Shown here one piece after another: positions 33,179 to 41,799 of a stretch of 64,000 nt of DNA. This DNA comes from an uncultured Ruminococcus sp. (GTDB lineage Bacteria > Bacillota > Clostridia > Oscillospirales > Ruminococcaceae). The notes under the pieces were generated by a model that was given only the letters and a program-made list of their open reading frames with translations, did not search any database and was not told the DNA's origin. The translations under genes and the position numbers were made by a program. The stretch is taken from positions 62,001 to 126,000 of the forward strand of contig CANQWR010000002.1 of NCBI GenBank assembly GCA_947627625.1, read 5' to 3'. Within the stretch, counting starts at the first letter, position 1. Every line of letters begins with the position of its first letter.

Positions 33179-34390
33179 TTATTCCGTGATACCCATGTCA
33201 CGCTTTTTGTCGAGTATCCTTGCGACACTCTCATTTATTCTGTCCTCTGTTATTTCGCCGTCCTCAACAGCCTTTTCCACAGCCGATACAGCGTCGTCGA
33301 GTTCAAGGGGACACAAAATCATGTCCACACCCGCCTGTATAGCTTTTACGGAAGCCTCCCCCGACGAGTAGTCGGCAGTTATCGCACCCATTGAGTGGGA
33401 GTCCGTTACTATGATACCGTTGAAACCGAGTTCATTTCTGAGCCAGTCCGTGACGACCGTGTGTGACAAGTCCCCGGGTATCTCCTCACCCGATGCGGAA
33501 GTTATCTGGTGTCCGACCATTACAAAGTCCGCACCCGCATCTATACCGCCTTTGAAAGCCTTAAATTCGGTCTCACGCATATCTTCAAGACTACGGTCTA
33601 CAAAGACTGAGTGTTCACGGGTAGAGCCGTCACCCGCACCGAGACCGGGGAAGTGTTTGAGTGTTGAGAGAATATTGCAGGAGTGCAGACCGTCAATGAA
33701 AGCGGCAGTCATATCGGCGACAACTTGCGGGTCTGAGCTGAAAATTCTTGTGCCGAGTTCGTTTGCGGGGTTTATCTCAACATCTGCAACGGGGGCGAAG
33801 TCAAGGTTGAAACCGTAGCGGACGAGTTCATTTCCGATAGTCTGTCCCGCACCGTAAGTTTGACTGTAGTCGTTTAAGTCTCCGTAGTACTTCATACTGC
33901 CGACAGCGTCACCGCCGAGTTTTGACTGTAACCTTGCAATGTCACCGCCCTCCTCGTCAACGGACATAAATACATCCGTGCCGTATTTCTGTGCGGTATT
34001 TCTCAGTTGGGAGACGAAAGTCGTGAGTTGGTTAACGTCATATATATTCTGGTCAAACAAAATAATACCGCCGACGGGGTAGGCGTTATAGCAGTCCTCC
34101 GTGAACGTGTCCCATTCGGACTGCCAGTCGTAGCCCGTCAGGGTTTCGGGACTTACTATGAACATCTGACATATTTTGTCGTGAATGGACATTCCCGCAA
34201 GTTTTTCGTCTTCAACGGGAGCAGGTTCGGTCCACTCCATCTCCTCGGGCGGGATTTCCGATTCGGAGATTTCCGAGGAGTCTGCCGTATTCAAATCATC
34301 GGAAGTACTGCTCATATCTTGGGCGGATTTTACGCAGGCGGTCAGGGAAATAACCGATATGAGGGAAATTGTCAAAAGAAATTTTTTCAT
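33179..34390 (-). CDS. GH3 lipoprotein, beta-N-acetylhexosaminidase-like
   Basis: 403 residues. Signal peptide with lipobox ISLTAC (Cys19), then an acidic Ser/Glu/Pro linker to about residue 60, then one GH3 catalytic barrel. KHFPGLGAGDGSTREH is the NagZ-type loop that carries the catalytic His, and GIIVTDSHSMGA holds the nucleophile Asp. NagZ-type enzymes trim N-acetylglucosamine from peptidoglycan or muropeptides; as a lipoprotein it would act outside the membrane in wall turnover. Lacks the second GH3 domain, as NagZ does. It overlaps the preceding DUF5662 gene by ATGA. Confidence 0.88.
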   Translation of the reverse strand: MKKFLLTISLISVISLTACVKSAQDMSSTSDDLNTADSSEISESEIPPEEMEWTEPAPVEDEKLAGMSIHDKICQMFIVSPETLTGYDWQSEWDTFTEDCYNAYPVGGIILFDQNIYDVNQLTTFVSQLRNTAQKYGTDVFMSVDEEGGDIARLQSKLGGDAVGSMKYYGDLNDYSQTYGAGQTIGNELVRYGFNLDFAPVADVEINPANELGTRIFSSDPQVVADMTAAFIDGLHSCNILSTLKHFPGLGAGDGSTREHSVFVDRSLEDMRETEFKAFKGGIDAGADFVMVGHQITSASGEEIPGDLSHTVVTDWLRNELGFNGIIVTDSHSMGAITADYSSGEASVKAIQAGVDMILCPLELDDAVSAVEKAVEDGEITEDRINESVARILDKKRDMGITE

Positions 34391-34959
34391 ATATTCCTCC
34401 GTTTTTTAGATTTTTTTCTGAGTTTGTTTTTGCGGACCTGCTGACGGATAAAGCGGAAAGTTTCGTCCTCACCCTTTTCGGCGAGCATACGGAGCAGAAA
34501 TTCAAGTTTTCTTGCGGTAGATTTTTCGATAGCTCTCTTTTTCTTTATTCTCAGGAAATATTCAAGCGGACAGGAGTCCGTATATTTTTCTTTGTTATAT
34601 ATTTTGGAAGCCGAAACACGGTCACAGAACATCTCAAACAAGTATTCGTCAGGCATTTTCACGGGGTCGAGAGTACCTGTTTTAGTGCTGTAGTCCGTCC
34701 AGTATTCAAAGTGGTGACGGTTTCTGCCCTTGTGGTGCATCCACGCCTTGGAGTATCCGTTGACCTCACGCTCTCTTTCGTTCGGACTTCTGTCGCCCTG
34801 AAAGTATTTCACGCCCGCTATAAATTCGGACGGTGAGAATTTTGACAGGTCGTGAGTCAGTCCCCGAAGCGGTATACCCGCTTTGAAACAGTGTATCATG
34901 ACGAGATTGCGGTGTCCGCAGACGGTTGAAAGGTGTGAGAAGAAATTTCTGATAATCAT
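34387..34959 (-). CDS. DUF5662 family protein
   Basis: 190 residues, cytosolic, rich in His, Arg and Lys. The family-typical block WMHHKGRNRHHFEYW (about residue 73) and an earlier GLTHDLSKFSP with conserved His/Asp suggest a metal-binding helical bundle. The C-terminal 60 residues are strongly basic (KNKLRKKSKKRR). No biochemical role is known to me. Co-transcribed with, and overlapping, the GH3 lipoprotein. A TATAAT on the minus strand lies upstream (about 34996-35001) with no convincing -35. Confidence 0.72.
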   Translation of the reverse strand: MIIRNFFSHLSTVCGHRNLVMIHCFKAGIPLRGLTHDLSKFSPSEFIAGVKYFQGDRSPNEREREVNGYSKAWMHHKGRNRHHFEYWTDYSTKTGTLDPVKMPDEYLFEMFCDRVSASKIYNKEKYTDSCPLEYFLRIKKKRAIEKSTARKLEFLLRMLAEKGEDETFRFIRQQVRKNKLRKKSKKRRNI

Positions 34960-35320
34960 AATTTACACTCTCCGACTGATAATTCTGTGAACATTATAAC
35001 ACTATTCGGTGAAAAAATAAAGGGTTTTTCAATATTTTTGTCTGATATGTCAATACAGGGCACAGCACGTTGTCTGTATTGTACAAAATTTTCGGCTTTG
35101 GAGAGAGCTATATTAAAATTTTTGTGTTATTATTATATATTTTTTATGGGGGGATACCTTGTGTGAACATATGGTTTGTGCAATTTTACCTAAATAATAT
35201 ACCTGAATTTGTGAAGTGACAAAAATTAAATATAAAATATTGTTCAAGGTCTTTGCAATTTCATAAATCTGTGCTATAATATATGAGATGTATTTGAATC
35301 AGATAAGGAGAATATTTTTT
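34960..35320. other. AT-rich divergent intergenic region
   Basis: 361 bp between DUF5662 (minus) and pcrA (plus). It contains none of the GC-rich repeat and no ORF of interest. The right end carries the pcrA promoter. A hairpin-like GGGGGGATACC patch near 35151 is the only GC-rich spot. Confidence 0.6.
35253..35280 (+). promoter_or_regulatory. Sigma-A promoter of pcrA
   Basis: TTGCAA (35253-35258), 16 bases, TATAAT (35275-35280), 40 bases before ATG 35321. Confidence 0.7.
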
Positions 35321-37684
35321 ATGAGTAATAATTCTTTTATCTCAGCAAGAAAAACTGCTTTAGAAAAGTATTTCAGCCACATGAATGATATGCAGAGAAA
35401 AGCCGTCTTTGCCGTCAACGGACCTGTGCTTGTACTGTCGGGTGCGGGAAGCGGCAAGACGACTGTGATAGTAAACAGAATAGCAAATATGATAATGTTC
35501 GGAAACGCCTATAATGACACTCTCTCAGAGGGCGATGCCGAAAGTGTTGAATTTCTGAACGATTACGCCGAAGGGCTTTCCGATGATACCGAAAAACTGG
35601 CAGAGATCACGGCAGTATCTCCGATAAGACCTGAAAATATACTTGCTGTTACCTTTACAAACAAAGCTGCCACGGAACTGAAAGAGAGATTGTACGGTGT
35701 ACTTGGGGAGAAGGCACTCCGCATAAACGCCTCAACTTTTCACTCCGCCTGTGTCGGAATACTCAGAAGAGAGATAGAAAAAATAGGTTTCGGAAATAAT
35801 TTCGCCATATATGATTCTGACGACAGCCAGAGAGTAATAAAGTCGTGCATTGAGGAGGCGGACGTTTCGGAAAAACAGTTTCCGCCGAGGACAGTCCTCT
35901 CGGAGATAAGCAGTTCAAAAAACAGAATGCTCTCCCCGGAGGCAATGAAAATATCTGTCGGTTCGGACTACCGCAGGAAAATCATTTCAAAAATCTATAC
36001 GCTCTATCAGGAAAAACTACAGACTGCAAATGCCCTCGACTTTGACGACATACTTATGTACACGGTCAGGATTTTTGAGAAATTCCCCGAAGTCCTTGAA
36101 AAATACCGTAATAAATACAAATATATACTTGTAGACGAGTATCAGGACACAAATCACGTACAGTTCAGGCTTGTTTCACTTCTCTCCGCAAAGAGCAGGA
36201 ATTTGTGCGTAGTCGGTGACGATGACCAGAGTATATACAAATTCAGGGGTGCGGACATATCAAATATACTTGACTTTGAGAGTCAGTTCCCCGATGCGAC
36301 AGTAGTCCGACTTGAACAGAACTACCGTTCCACACAGGCTATTCTTGACTCCGCAAATGCTGTTATTTCGCACAACACGGGCAGAAAGCCGAAAAAGCTG
36401 TGGACATCTTCTGTCGGGGGGGACAGAGTTTGCTGGTACAAAGCTGTTGACGAAAACGACGAGGCACGCTTTATTGTCCGCAAAATCATGGAGAATTACC
36501 ATAAAACGGGGCTTTACTCCTCCAATGCCGTTCTTTACCGCATGAACGCACAGTCAAATTCAATAGAGAGAGTACTTATGGCAGAGGACATTCCCTACAG
36601 GATCTACGGCGGTATGCGGTTCTTTGACAGAAAAGAGATAAAGGACATAACCGCTTATCTCGGTTTTATAGACAACAATTTCGATATGTTGCGTTTCAGA
36701 CGTATAATAAACGAGCCCAAAAGGGGAATAGGTGAGGCGACTGTAAACGTCATTGAGGACATAGTGGGCGACCTGAAAATCTCTCCGCTTGAAGTCATGA
36801 AAAATGCCGAGGAGTATGTACCGCTTGCAAAGAGGGCGGGAAGTCTCAGAAATGTCGCACTGATGTTTGAGAGCATTATCGAGAAAAAAGACGAATTGTC
36901 TCTTGACAGGCTTCTTGAATTTGTCCTACAGAAAACGGGCTATGTTGACTATCTCAGAACGCTTGACGACGGTGAGACGAGAATACAGAACGTGAAAGAA
37001 CTCCTGTCGTCCGTGAATTTTTATATGCACGAGAGCAAGAACCCAACGCTTAGCGGTTTTCTGGAGGAGACCGCACTTGTCACCGATGCCGACAGAGACG
37101 ACAGCACCGATGACAGGGTAACTCTTATGACCGTCCACTCCGCCAAAGGTCTGGAGTTTGAAAATGTCTTTGTCACGGGAATGGAGGAGGGCATTTTTCC
37201 GAGTATACGCTCTTTTGACAGTGATGAGGATATGGAGGAGGAACGCCGTCTTGCGTATGTTGCTATAACAAGGGCAAAGAGAAATTTATGGCTTATAAGT
37301 GCGGGACAGAGAATGCTATTCGGACAGACTCACAGGAACATAGCGTCAAGATTTCTAAGGGAGATAGGTTCGGAGTTACTTGACAAGCAGGACAGTTCGA
37401 GAAGTATCATGCCCCACCACGAGACAGCAGTCACAGAGGTGCAGTCGATGTCTCTACAGCAGCAGCTTGCGAGAAACAAGATGTATTCGGGTAGCGGAGT
37501 TTCCGCAGTTCCCAAAGAGGAACTCTCTTTCAGAGTGGGGGAGAGAATTTTCCACAAGATTTTCGGGGAGGGTACTATTATATCTGTCACCCCTACCGAA
37601 AAGGACATAAAACTTGAAATTGCGTTCGACACTGTCGGCACAAAGAAACTTATGGCTGTACACACAAATCTGAAAAAACTCTGA
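35321..37684 (+). CDS. pcrA: ATP-dependent DNA helicase PcrA/UvrD
   Basis: 787 residues from ATG 35321, which has AAGGAG upstream; a longer frame from 35288 is not supported. SF1A helicase motifs: Walker A SGAGSGKTT, Ia VTFTNKAA, Walker B VDEYQDTN, III VGDDDQSIYKFRGAD, IV QNYRST, V TVHSAKGLEFENVF, VI YVAITRAKRNLW. Between motif I and Ia lies an acidic insertion of about 35 residues (SEGDAESVEFLNDYAEGLS), longer than in Bacillus PcrA. The C-terminus has a Tudor-like domain (FRVGERIFHKIFGEGTIISV) that in PcrA binds RNA polymerase. Roles: nucleotide excision repair, replication-transcription conflict resolution. Confidence 0.94.
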   Translation: MSNNSFISARKTALEKYFSHMNDMQRKAVFAVNGPVLVLSGAGSGKTTVIVNRIANMIMFGNAYNDTLSEGDAESVEFLNDYAEGLSDDTEKLAEITAVSPIRPENILAVTFTNKAATELKERLYGVLGEKALRINASTFHSACVGILRREIEKIGFGNNFAIYDSDDSQRVIKSCIEEADVSEKQFPPRTVLSEISSSKNRMLSPEAMKISVGSDYRRKIISKIYTLYQEKLQTANALDFDDILMYTVRIFEKFPEVLEKYRNKYKYILVDEYQDTNHVQFRLVSLLSAKSRNLCVVGDDDQSIYKFRGADISNILDFESQFPDATVVRLEQNYRSTQAILDSANAVISHNTGRKPKKLWTSSVGGDRVCWYKAVDENDEARFIVRKIMENYHKTGLYSSNAVLYRMNAQSNSIERVLMAEDIPYRIYGGMRFFDRKEIKDITAYLGFIDNNFDMLRFRRIINEPKRGIGEATVNVIEDIVGDLKISPLEVMKNAEEYVPLAKRAGSLRNVALMFESIIEKKDELSLDRLLEFVLQKTGYVDYLRTLDDGETRIQNVKELLSSVNFYMHESKNPTLSGFLEETALVTDADRDDSTDDRVTLMTVHSAKGLEFENVFVTGMEEGIFPSIRSFDSDEDMEEERRLAYVAITRAKRNLWLISAGQRMLFGQTHRNIASRFLREIGSELLDKQDSSRSIMPHHETAVTEVQSMSLQQQLARNKMYSGSGVSAVPKEELSFRVGERIFHKIFGEGTIISVTPTEKDIKLEIAFDTVGTKKLMAVHTNLKKL

Positions 37685-37748
37685 TATTTTCAGGAAGTTA
37701 AAATTAAATAAAAATAAAAATTAAAACTAAAAACGGAGGTATATTTAT

Positions 37749-39182
37749 ATGAGGAAAACAAAAATAGTCTGCACGATAGGACCTGCCACCGATGACGTGA
37801 GTATCATGAGGGAACTCATGCAGGCGGGAATGAATGTTGCGAGGTTCAACTTCTCCCACGGCGACTACGAGACACACGAAAAGCGTTTCAGAATGGTTGA
37901 GAAGATCAGGACGGAACTTGATTTGCCCGTTGCCTCGCTCCTTGACACAAAAGGTCCCGAAATACGTCTTGGAAAGTTTGTGGACGACAAACCCGTTGAA
38001 ATTTATGACGGTGACGAGTATATTCTCACTACAGACGACGTTCCCTGTGACAACAAAATCGGAAGTGTGAGTTTCAAGAAACTCCCCAGAGACATAAGCA
38101 CGGGCAACAGGATTCTGATAGACGACGGTGTTATAGAACTTGTCGCACAGAAAGTGACAAAGAACGAGATACACTGTAAAGTTATTCACGGCGGTAAACT
38201 CTCAAACAACAAGGGAATAAACGTCCCCGGTGTCAAACTCTCAATGCCGTATCTCAGCGACAGGGACATGGAGGACTTGGAATTTGGTGCAAAGATGGGT
38301 TTTGACTTCATAGCAGCGAGCTTTGTGCGTTCGGCAGCGGATATAAATTATCTCCGAAAATTCACGCAAAGTCTGGGCTGGTTCGATGTCAGGATAATAG
38401 CAAAAATAGAGAACACTGACGGCGTTGAGAACATAGACGAAATTCTTGAGGCGGCAGACGGAATAATGGTTGCAAGAGGTGACATGGGTGTCGAGATACC
38501 CTTTGAACAGATCCCCGCTATTCAGAAACAGATTATACAGAAGGGTTATAATGCGGGAAAACAGGTCATAACGGCTACACAGATGCTTGAGTCAATGATA
38601 ACTCACCCCCGTCCGACAAGGGCAGAGATAACGGACGTTGCGAACGCCATATATGACGGCACGAGTGCTATAATGCTGTCGGGGGAGACCGCCGCAGGAG
38701 CTTACCCTGTGGAGGCTGTCAGGACAATGGCTCTCATAGCTGAAACTACCGAAAATAATATAGACTATAAGGGACAGTTTGCCGACAGGCGTTCTGCACC
38801 CGACGGAAATATAGCGGAAGCTATTGCACACGCTACTGTCACGACTGCACACGACCTTAACGCAAAGGCTATAATAACGGTCTCACTTGGCGGACAGACC
38901 GCAAGACTTATTTCAAAATACAGACCTGATTGTCCGATAATAAGCTGTACAATGAGTGAGATAGTGTGCCGTCAGATGAATATGAGCTGGGGAGTTATAC
39001 CGTTCATAATTGACGAAAAGACCAGTACAGACGAACTCTTTGCGGCGGCGGTGGACTCCGCTGAGGAACACAGGCTTGTTGAGGACGGCGATTTAGTGGC
39101 GATAACAGCGGGAGTACCTCTTGGGGTTTCGGGAACTACCAACCTTATGAAAGTTGAGAGAGTCGGCATACATCACACATGA
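37749..39182 (+). CDS. pyk: Pyruvate kinase
   Basis: 477 residues. Converts phosphoenolpyruvate and ADP to pyruvate and ATP. N-terminal TKIVCTIGPATDD, substrate loop NFSHGDYETHEKR, MVARGDMGVEIPFEQIP, and the signature around the catalytic Lys/Glu pair (IAKIENTDGVENIDE). It ends after the C-terminal regulatory domain and lacks the extra PEP-utiliser domain of Bacillus Pyk. ATG after CGGAGG. No clear promoter in the 64 AT-rich bases behind pcrA. The rhomboid gene follows by 22 bp. Confidence 0.96.
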   Translation: MRKTKIVCTIGPATDDVSIMRELMQAGMNVARFNFSHGDYETHEKRFRMVEKIRTELDLPVASLLDTKGPEIRLGKFVDDKPVEIYDGDEYILTTDDVPCDNKIGSVSFKKLPRDISTGNRILIDDGVIELVAQKVTKNEIHCKVIHGGKLSNNKGINVPGVKLSMPYLSDRDMEDLEFGAKMGFDFIAASFVRSAADINYLRKFTQSLGWFDVRIIAKIENTDGVENIDEILEAADGIMVARGDMGVEIPFEQIPAIQKQIIQKGYNAGKQVITATQMLESMITHPRPTRAEITDVANAIYDGTSAIMLSGETAAGAYPVEAVRTMALIAETTENNIDYKGQFADRRSAPDGNIAEAIAHATVTTAHDLNAKAIITVSLGGQTARLISKYRPDCPIISCTMSEIVCRQMNMSWGVIPFIIDEKTSTDELFAAAVDSAEEHRLVEDGDLVAITAGVPLGVSGTTNLMKVERVGIHHT

Positions 39183-39204
39183 TTTATGAAGAGGGGGATT
39201 TTTC

Positions 39205-39756
39205 ATGAAGGGGAAAATAAGCAACAATTCGCCTGTAATAGTCGCATATGTTTTGATATGCACTGTCGAGATAATATTGAGTCTGATGACGAGAAATCAT
39301 CTGAGCAGTATGCTTGCACTCAAAAAGCCTTTGAGTATACAGCTTGTGACTTACATATTTTCTCACGCAAATATGTCGCATTTCACAAGCAATATGACAC
39401 TTATGCTCCTTGTCGGACCTGTTGCGGAGGAGAAGTACGGCAGTAAAAATCTGCTTTTCATGATTTTTTCGACTGCCATTATAAGCGGTGTTCTGAACTG
39501 TCTGCTTTTCCACACGGGTATACTTGGAGCGAGCGGGATAGTTTTCATGATGATAATTCTTAGTGCGTTCACAAATTATCAAAAGGGCAAAATTCCGCTC
39601 ACGCTCATTCTTGTTGTGATAATTTATCTTGGGGACGAAATTGTATCGGGGGTTTCGAGAATAGACAGCATATCGCAATTCGGACACATAATGGGCGGAA
39701 TAATGGGAATATTCTGGGGATTTTTCTTTTACAAGAGCGGTGCGGAGAGAGAGTAG
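39205..39756 (+). CDS. Rhomboid-family intramembrane serine protease
   Basis: 183 residues, about six membrane helices. Catalytic serine in LGASGIVFMM (GASG) and catalytic His in ISQFGHIMGGIMG; the early loop has FSHANMSHFTSNM, the typical H-x-x-x-H-x-x-x-N region. It would cleave transmembrane substrates; none can be named. ATG 39205 lies 22 bp after pyk, so they share a transcript. Confidence 0.88.
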   Translation: MKGKISNNSPVIVAYVLICTVEIILSLMTRNHLSSMLALKKPLSIQLVTYIFSHANMSHFTSNMTLMLLVGPVAEEKYGSKNLLFMIFSTAIISGVLNCLLFHTGILGASGIVFMMIILSAFTNYQKGKIPLTLILVVIIYLGDEIVSGVSRIDSISQFGHIMGGIMGIFWGFFFYKSGAERE

Positions 39757-39798
39757 CACGTTGAATTGGAGGTTCTAATTTTTTCCTCTGTGAGAATA

Positions 39799-39990
39799 AT
39801 TACGGGGGGTTCGGGGCTATTGGGGGGCTTCGCCCCCAAACCCCCTGTTTTTAACGATAAGGGGCAGGGGGCTTTGCCCCCTGAACCCCCATTGGGGGGC
39901 GTTGCCCCCCAAGCCCCCCACCAAAGGGGGAAACCCCCTTTGGAAACCCGTGATTAAACACTTTTAGTTTTGCGACTATTCAAGTAATAG
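39799..39990. repeat. GC-rich repeat, locus 8 (mosaic with CCAAAGGGGG module)
   Basis: Starts TTACGGGGGGTTCGGGG, loses the middle of the core, continues with AACGATAAGGGGCAGGGGGC in the opposite orientation, then GGGGGGCGTTGCCCCCC, then a CCAAAGGGGG/CCCCCTTTGG hairpin (39921-39942) and GGAAACCCGTGATTA. The 11-mer ACTATTCAAGT (39975-39985) follows. Same order as locus 15. Confidence 0.85.
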
Positions 39991-40049
39991 CAAAACTTGA
40001 CTAAGTTTTCATAGGCGACACCCTCTCCCTCTGATTTCTTCTTGTTTCT

Positions 40050-40150
40050 ATCATGGGGGTCTGGGGGCGGGGTATGGGGTGTCCCCATTTTCAAATCACC
40101 CCCAGCGGGGTCAAAGGGCGGAGCCCCCCACAAAGCAACGCCCCCCAATA
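40050..40150 (+). repeat. GC-rich repeat, locus 9 (variant centre)
   Basis: ATCATGGGGGTCTGGGGGCG then the GGGGTATGGGGTGTCCCCAT variant as in loci 2, 14 and 17, then shortened hairpins ending GCAACGCCCCCCAATAA. With locus 8 it fills the 446 bp between the rhomboid and the phospholipase-like gene. Confidence 0.82.
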
Positions 40151-40202
40151 AATGTAAGGGTGAACGTTCACAAATATAATGACGAATGGAGTTGGTTTCT
40201 GT

Positions 40203-41252
40203 ATGGGAAAATGGAGTTTTGCATTGAAAACAATGCAGGACGCAAAAAAAAATTATCTGTCAGGAGATGACAGTGCAAAGAACGTAAAGAGCGTACACCA
40301 GACACTTCTGCTCAGAGCGTTGATAATACTCAAGGGCATATGTCCCGAAACAGAACAGCTCTTTTCACCTATGATGAAAACTATGATGCAGTACGTCAAA
40401 AAGCCCGACAAAAAGGGCGATTATCAGAACGGAATGGGTATGCACTACTACTGCCCCGTGAACAGTTCGGGCTATAGGCTTGGCTCTGTGGAGGGCTATT
40501 ACAGAAACGGTCTGGGGAGTGTCTCACGGAGTGCAAGGACCATGTTTGAAGAGAGTTATACAATGGCTCTCACTTTCGGGTACGCAGGTTTCGGGGAGCA
40601 GTCCGCAAAACAGCTTGCAAGGGCAGTCCACATGATTTCTGATATGTGCTGTCTGCCACACGTCACGGGGCTGACGTATTTTTCAAGCAAAAAAAATATT
40701 CACGTCGCATATGAGGAACTTGCGGAGCTGATGTACCCCGATTTTATTGAACACCAGTTTTGCAGGAAACTCCCCGCTCTTTTCAGCTCACGTTCGGGAT
40801 TTGAGAAATCGGTCAACAAAATTGTCGAAAAAACGGCAAAGGAAAAAAATGAATTTCTGAAAGATCCCGTTGCCGAAATCAGAAAGAGACTTCTTGAGAC
40901 GGAAATTTGTGTCGCCTCGCTCCTGATGCGTTTTTACGAGGACCTGAACATGGACGGCTATGACGCTCACTATATTGTCACGGGGGACGAGTGCAGGCTC
41001 AGCAGCGAGGGGGAGTACGTCTCCGCAAAGATAACCAAGGACGGCGTGTTTTTTCACGGTGTGAATCCGTTTCCGCAGTCTTCACTGAACATGACGAGAA
41101 CCGCCTTTTATGTCGCTCACAGGCACGATGGCTTATATACAATTTCTCCTGCCGAAGACAAAAGCGGACGGGTCGCAGAAGTTTCAGGAGAAAAAAGAGT
41201 TATTCTCCGTCCGTTCAGTCCCGTCCGAAAAGAGCAGTTATTCAAATTATAA
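40203..41252 (+). CDS. Zinc-dependent phospholipase C-like protein
   Basis: 349 residues from ATG 40203, where GGAG lies upstream; a start at 40179 is also possible. The central region carries AVHMISDMCCLPHVTG and NIHVAYEEL. That is H-x3-D-x5-H, then 13 residues, then H-x3-E, closely matching the zinc ligands H126, D130, H136, H148 and E152 of Clostridium perfringens alpha-toxin (where the gap is 11). An early Trp (KWSF) and MGMHYYCP may supply other ligands. Unlike alpha-toxin it has no signal peptide, so it would be cytosolic. The C-terminal 100 residues look like a beta domain that is not obviously C2. Whether it cleaves phospholipids is unknown. Confidence 0.7.
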   Translation: MGKWSFALKTMQDAKKNYLSGDDSAKNVKSVHQTLLLRALIILKGICPETEQLFSPMMKTMMQYVKKPDKKGDYQNGMGMHYYCPVNSSGYRLGSVEGYYRNGLGSVSRSARTMFEESYTMALTFGYAGFGEQSAKQLARAVHMISDMCCLPHVTGLTYFSSKKNIHVAYEELAELMYPDFIEHQFCRKLPALFSSRSGFEKSVNKIVEKTAKEKNEFLKDPVAEIRKRLLETEICVASLLMRFYEDLNMDGYDAHYIVTGDECRLSSEGEYVSAKITKDGVFFHGVNPFPQSSLNMTRTAFYVAHRHDGLYTISPAEDKSGRVAEVSGEKRVILRPFSPVRKEQLFKL

Positions 41253-41305
41253 TTATAAATTATAAAATATATTTAATTTTAATATAATTTTAATATTAGT
41301 ATCAT

Positions 41306-41336
41306 ATTCCCGATTTTTCGGGAATTTTCTTTTTTT
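41306..41336 (+). terminator. Rho-independent terminator after the phospholipase-like gene
   Basis: ATTCCCG (41306-41312) pairs with CGGGAAT (41319-41325) around an ATTTTT loop and is followed by a T-rich tract to 41336. Confidence 0.85.
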
Positions 41337-41430
41337 GGACTTGTTGCTGTTATGGGAATGGGGGGACACCCCTTGCCCCCAAGATTAAACAGTAGACTGT
41401 CACGGGGGCGGGGGTGTTTCCTCTGTGGGG

Positions 41431-41762
41431 ATAATTATGGGGGGTTCGGGGGGATTCTTCCCCCCGATGGGGGTCTGGGGGCAAAGCCCCCAGTGGGGGT
41501 TCAGGGGGCAAAGCCCCCTGCCCCTTATCGTTCTAATAAAAAAATATTAAATCTCCAAAAAAATATAATTTTAAGAAAATTATTTTTTGGGGTTCAGGGG
41601 GACAAAGCCCCCTGCCTCCTATCGTTCTAATTAAAATTTGCACAGTCCCCAGCGGTCCACAAGTTAAAGAAATTTCCCAAAAAAAATATAATTTTAAGAA
41701 AATTATTTTTGGGAGTTCAGGGGGACAAAACCCCCCGTCTCCTATCGTTCCCAATAAAAAGT
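41431..41762 (+). repeat. GC-rich repeat, locus 10, with two AT-rich modules
   Basis: Within a 547-bp gene-free stretch between converging genes. Full forward core 41431-41536 with flank CCTCTGTGGGGATAATTATG, then two successive units of AT palindrome (AAAAAATATAATTTTAAG / AAAATTATTTTT) plus short GC hairpin plus CTATCGTTC. They have the opposite orientation to the tandem units of locus 3. Bases 41337-41430 hold a degenerate GC-rich piece (GGGGGGACACCCC). Confidence 0.88.
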
Positions 41763-41799
41763 CCCCAACCGTTCACCACAAAAAAGTCCAAAAATATAT

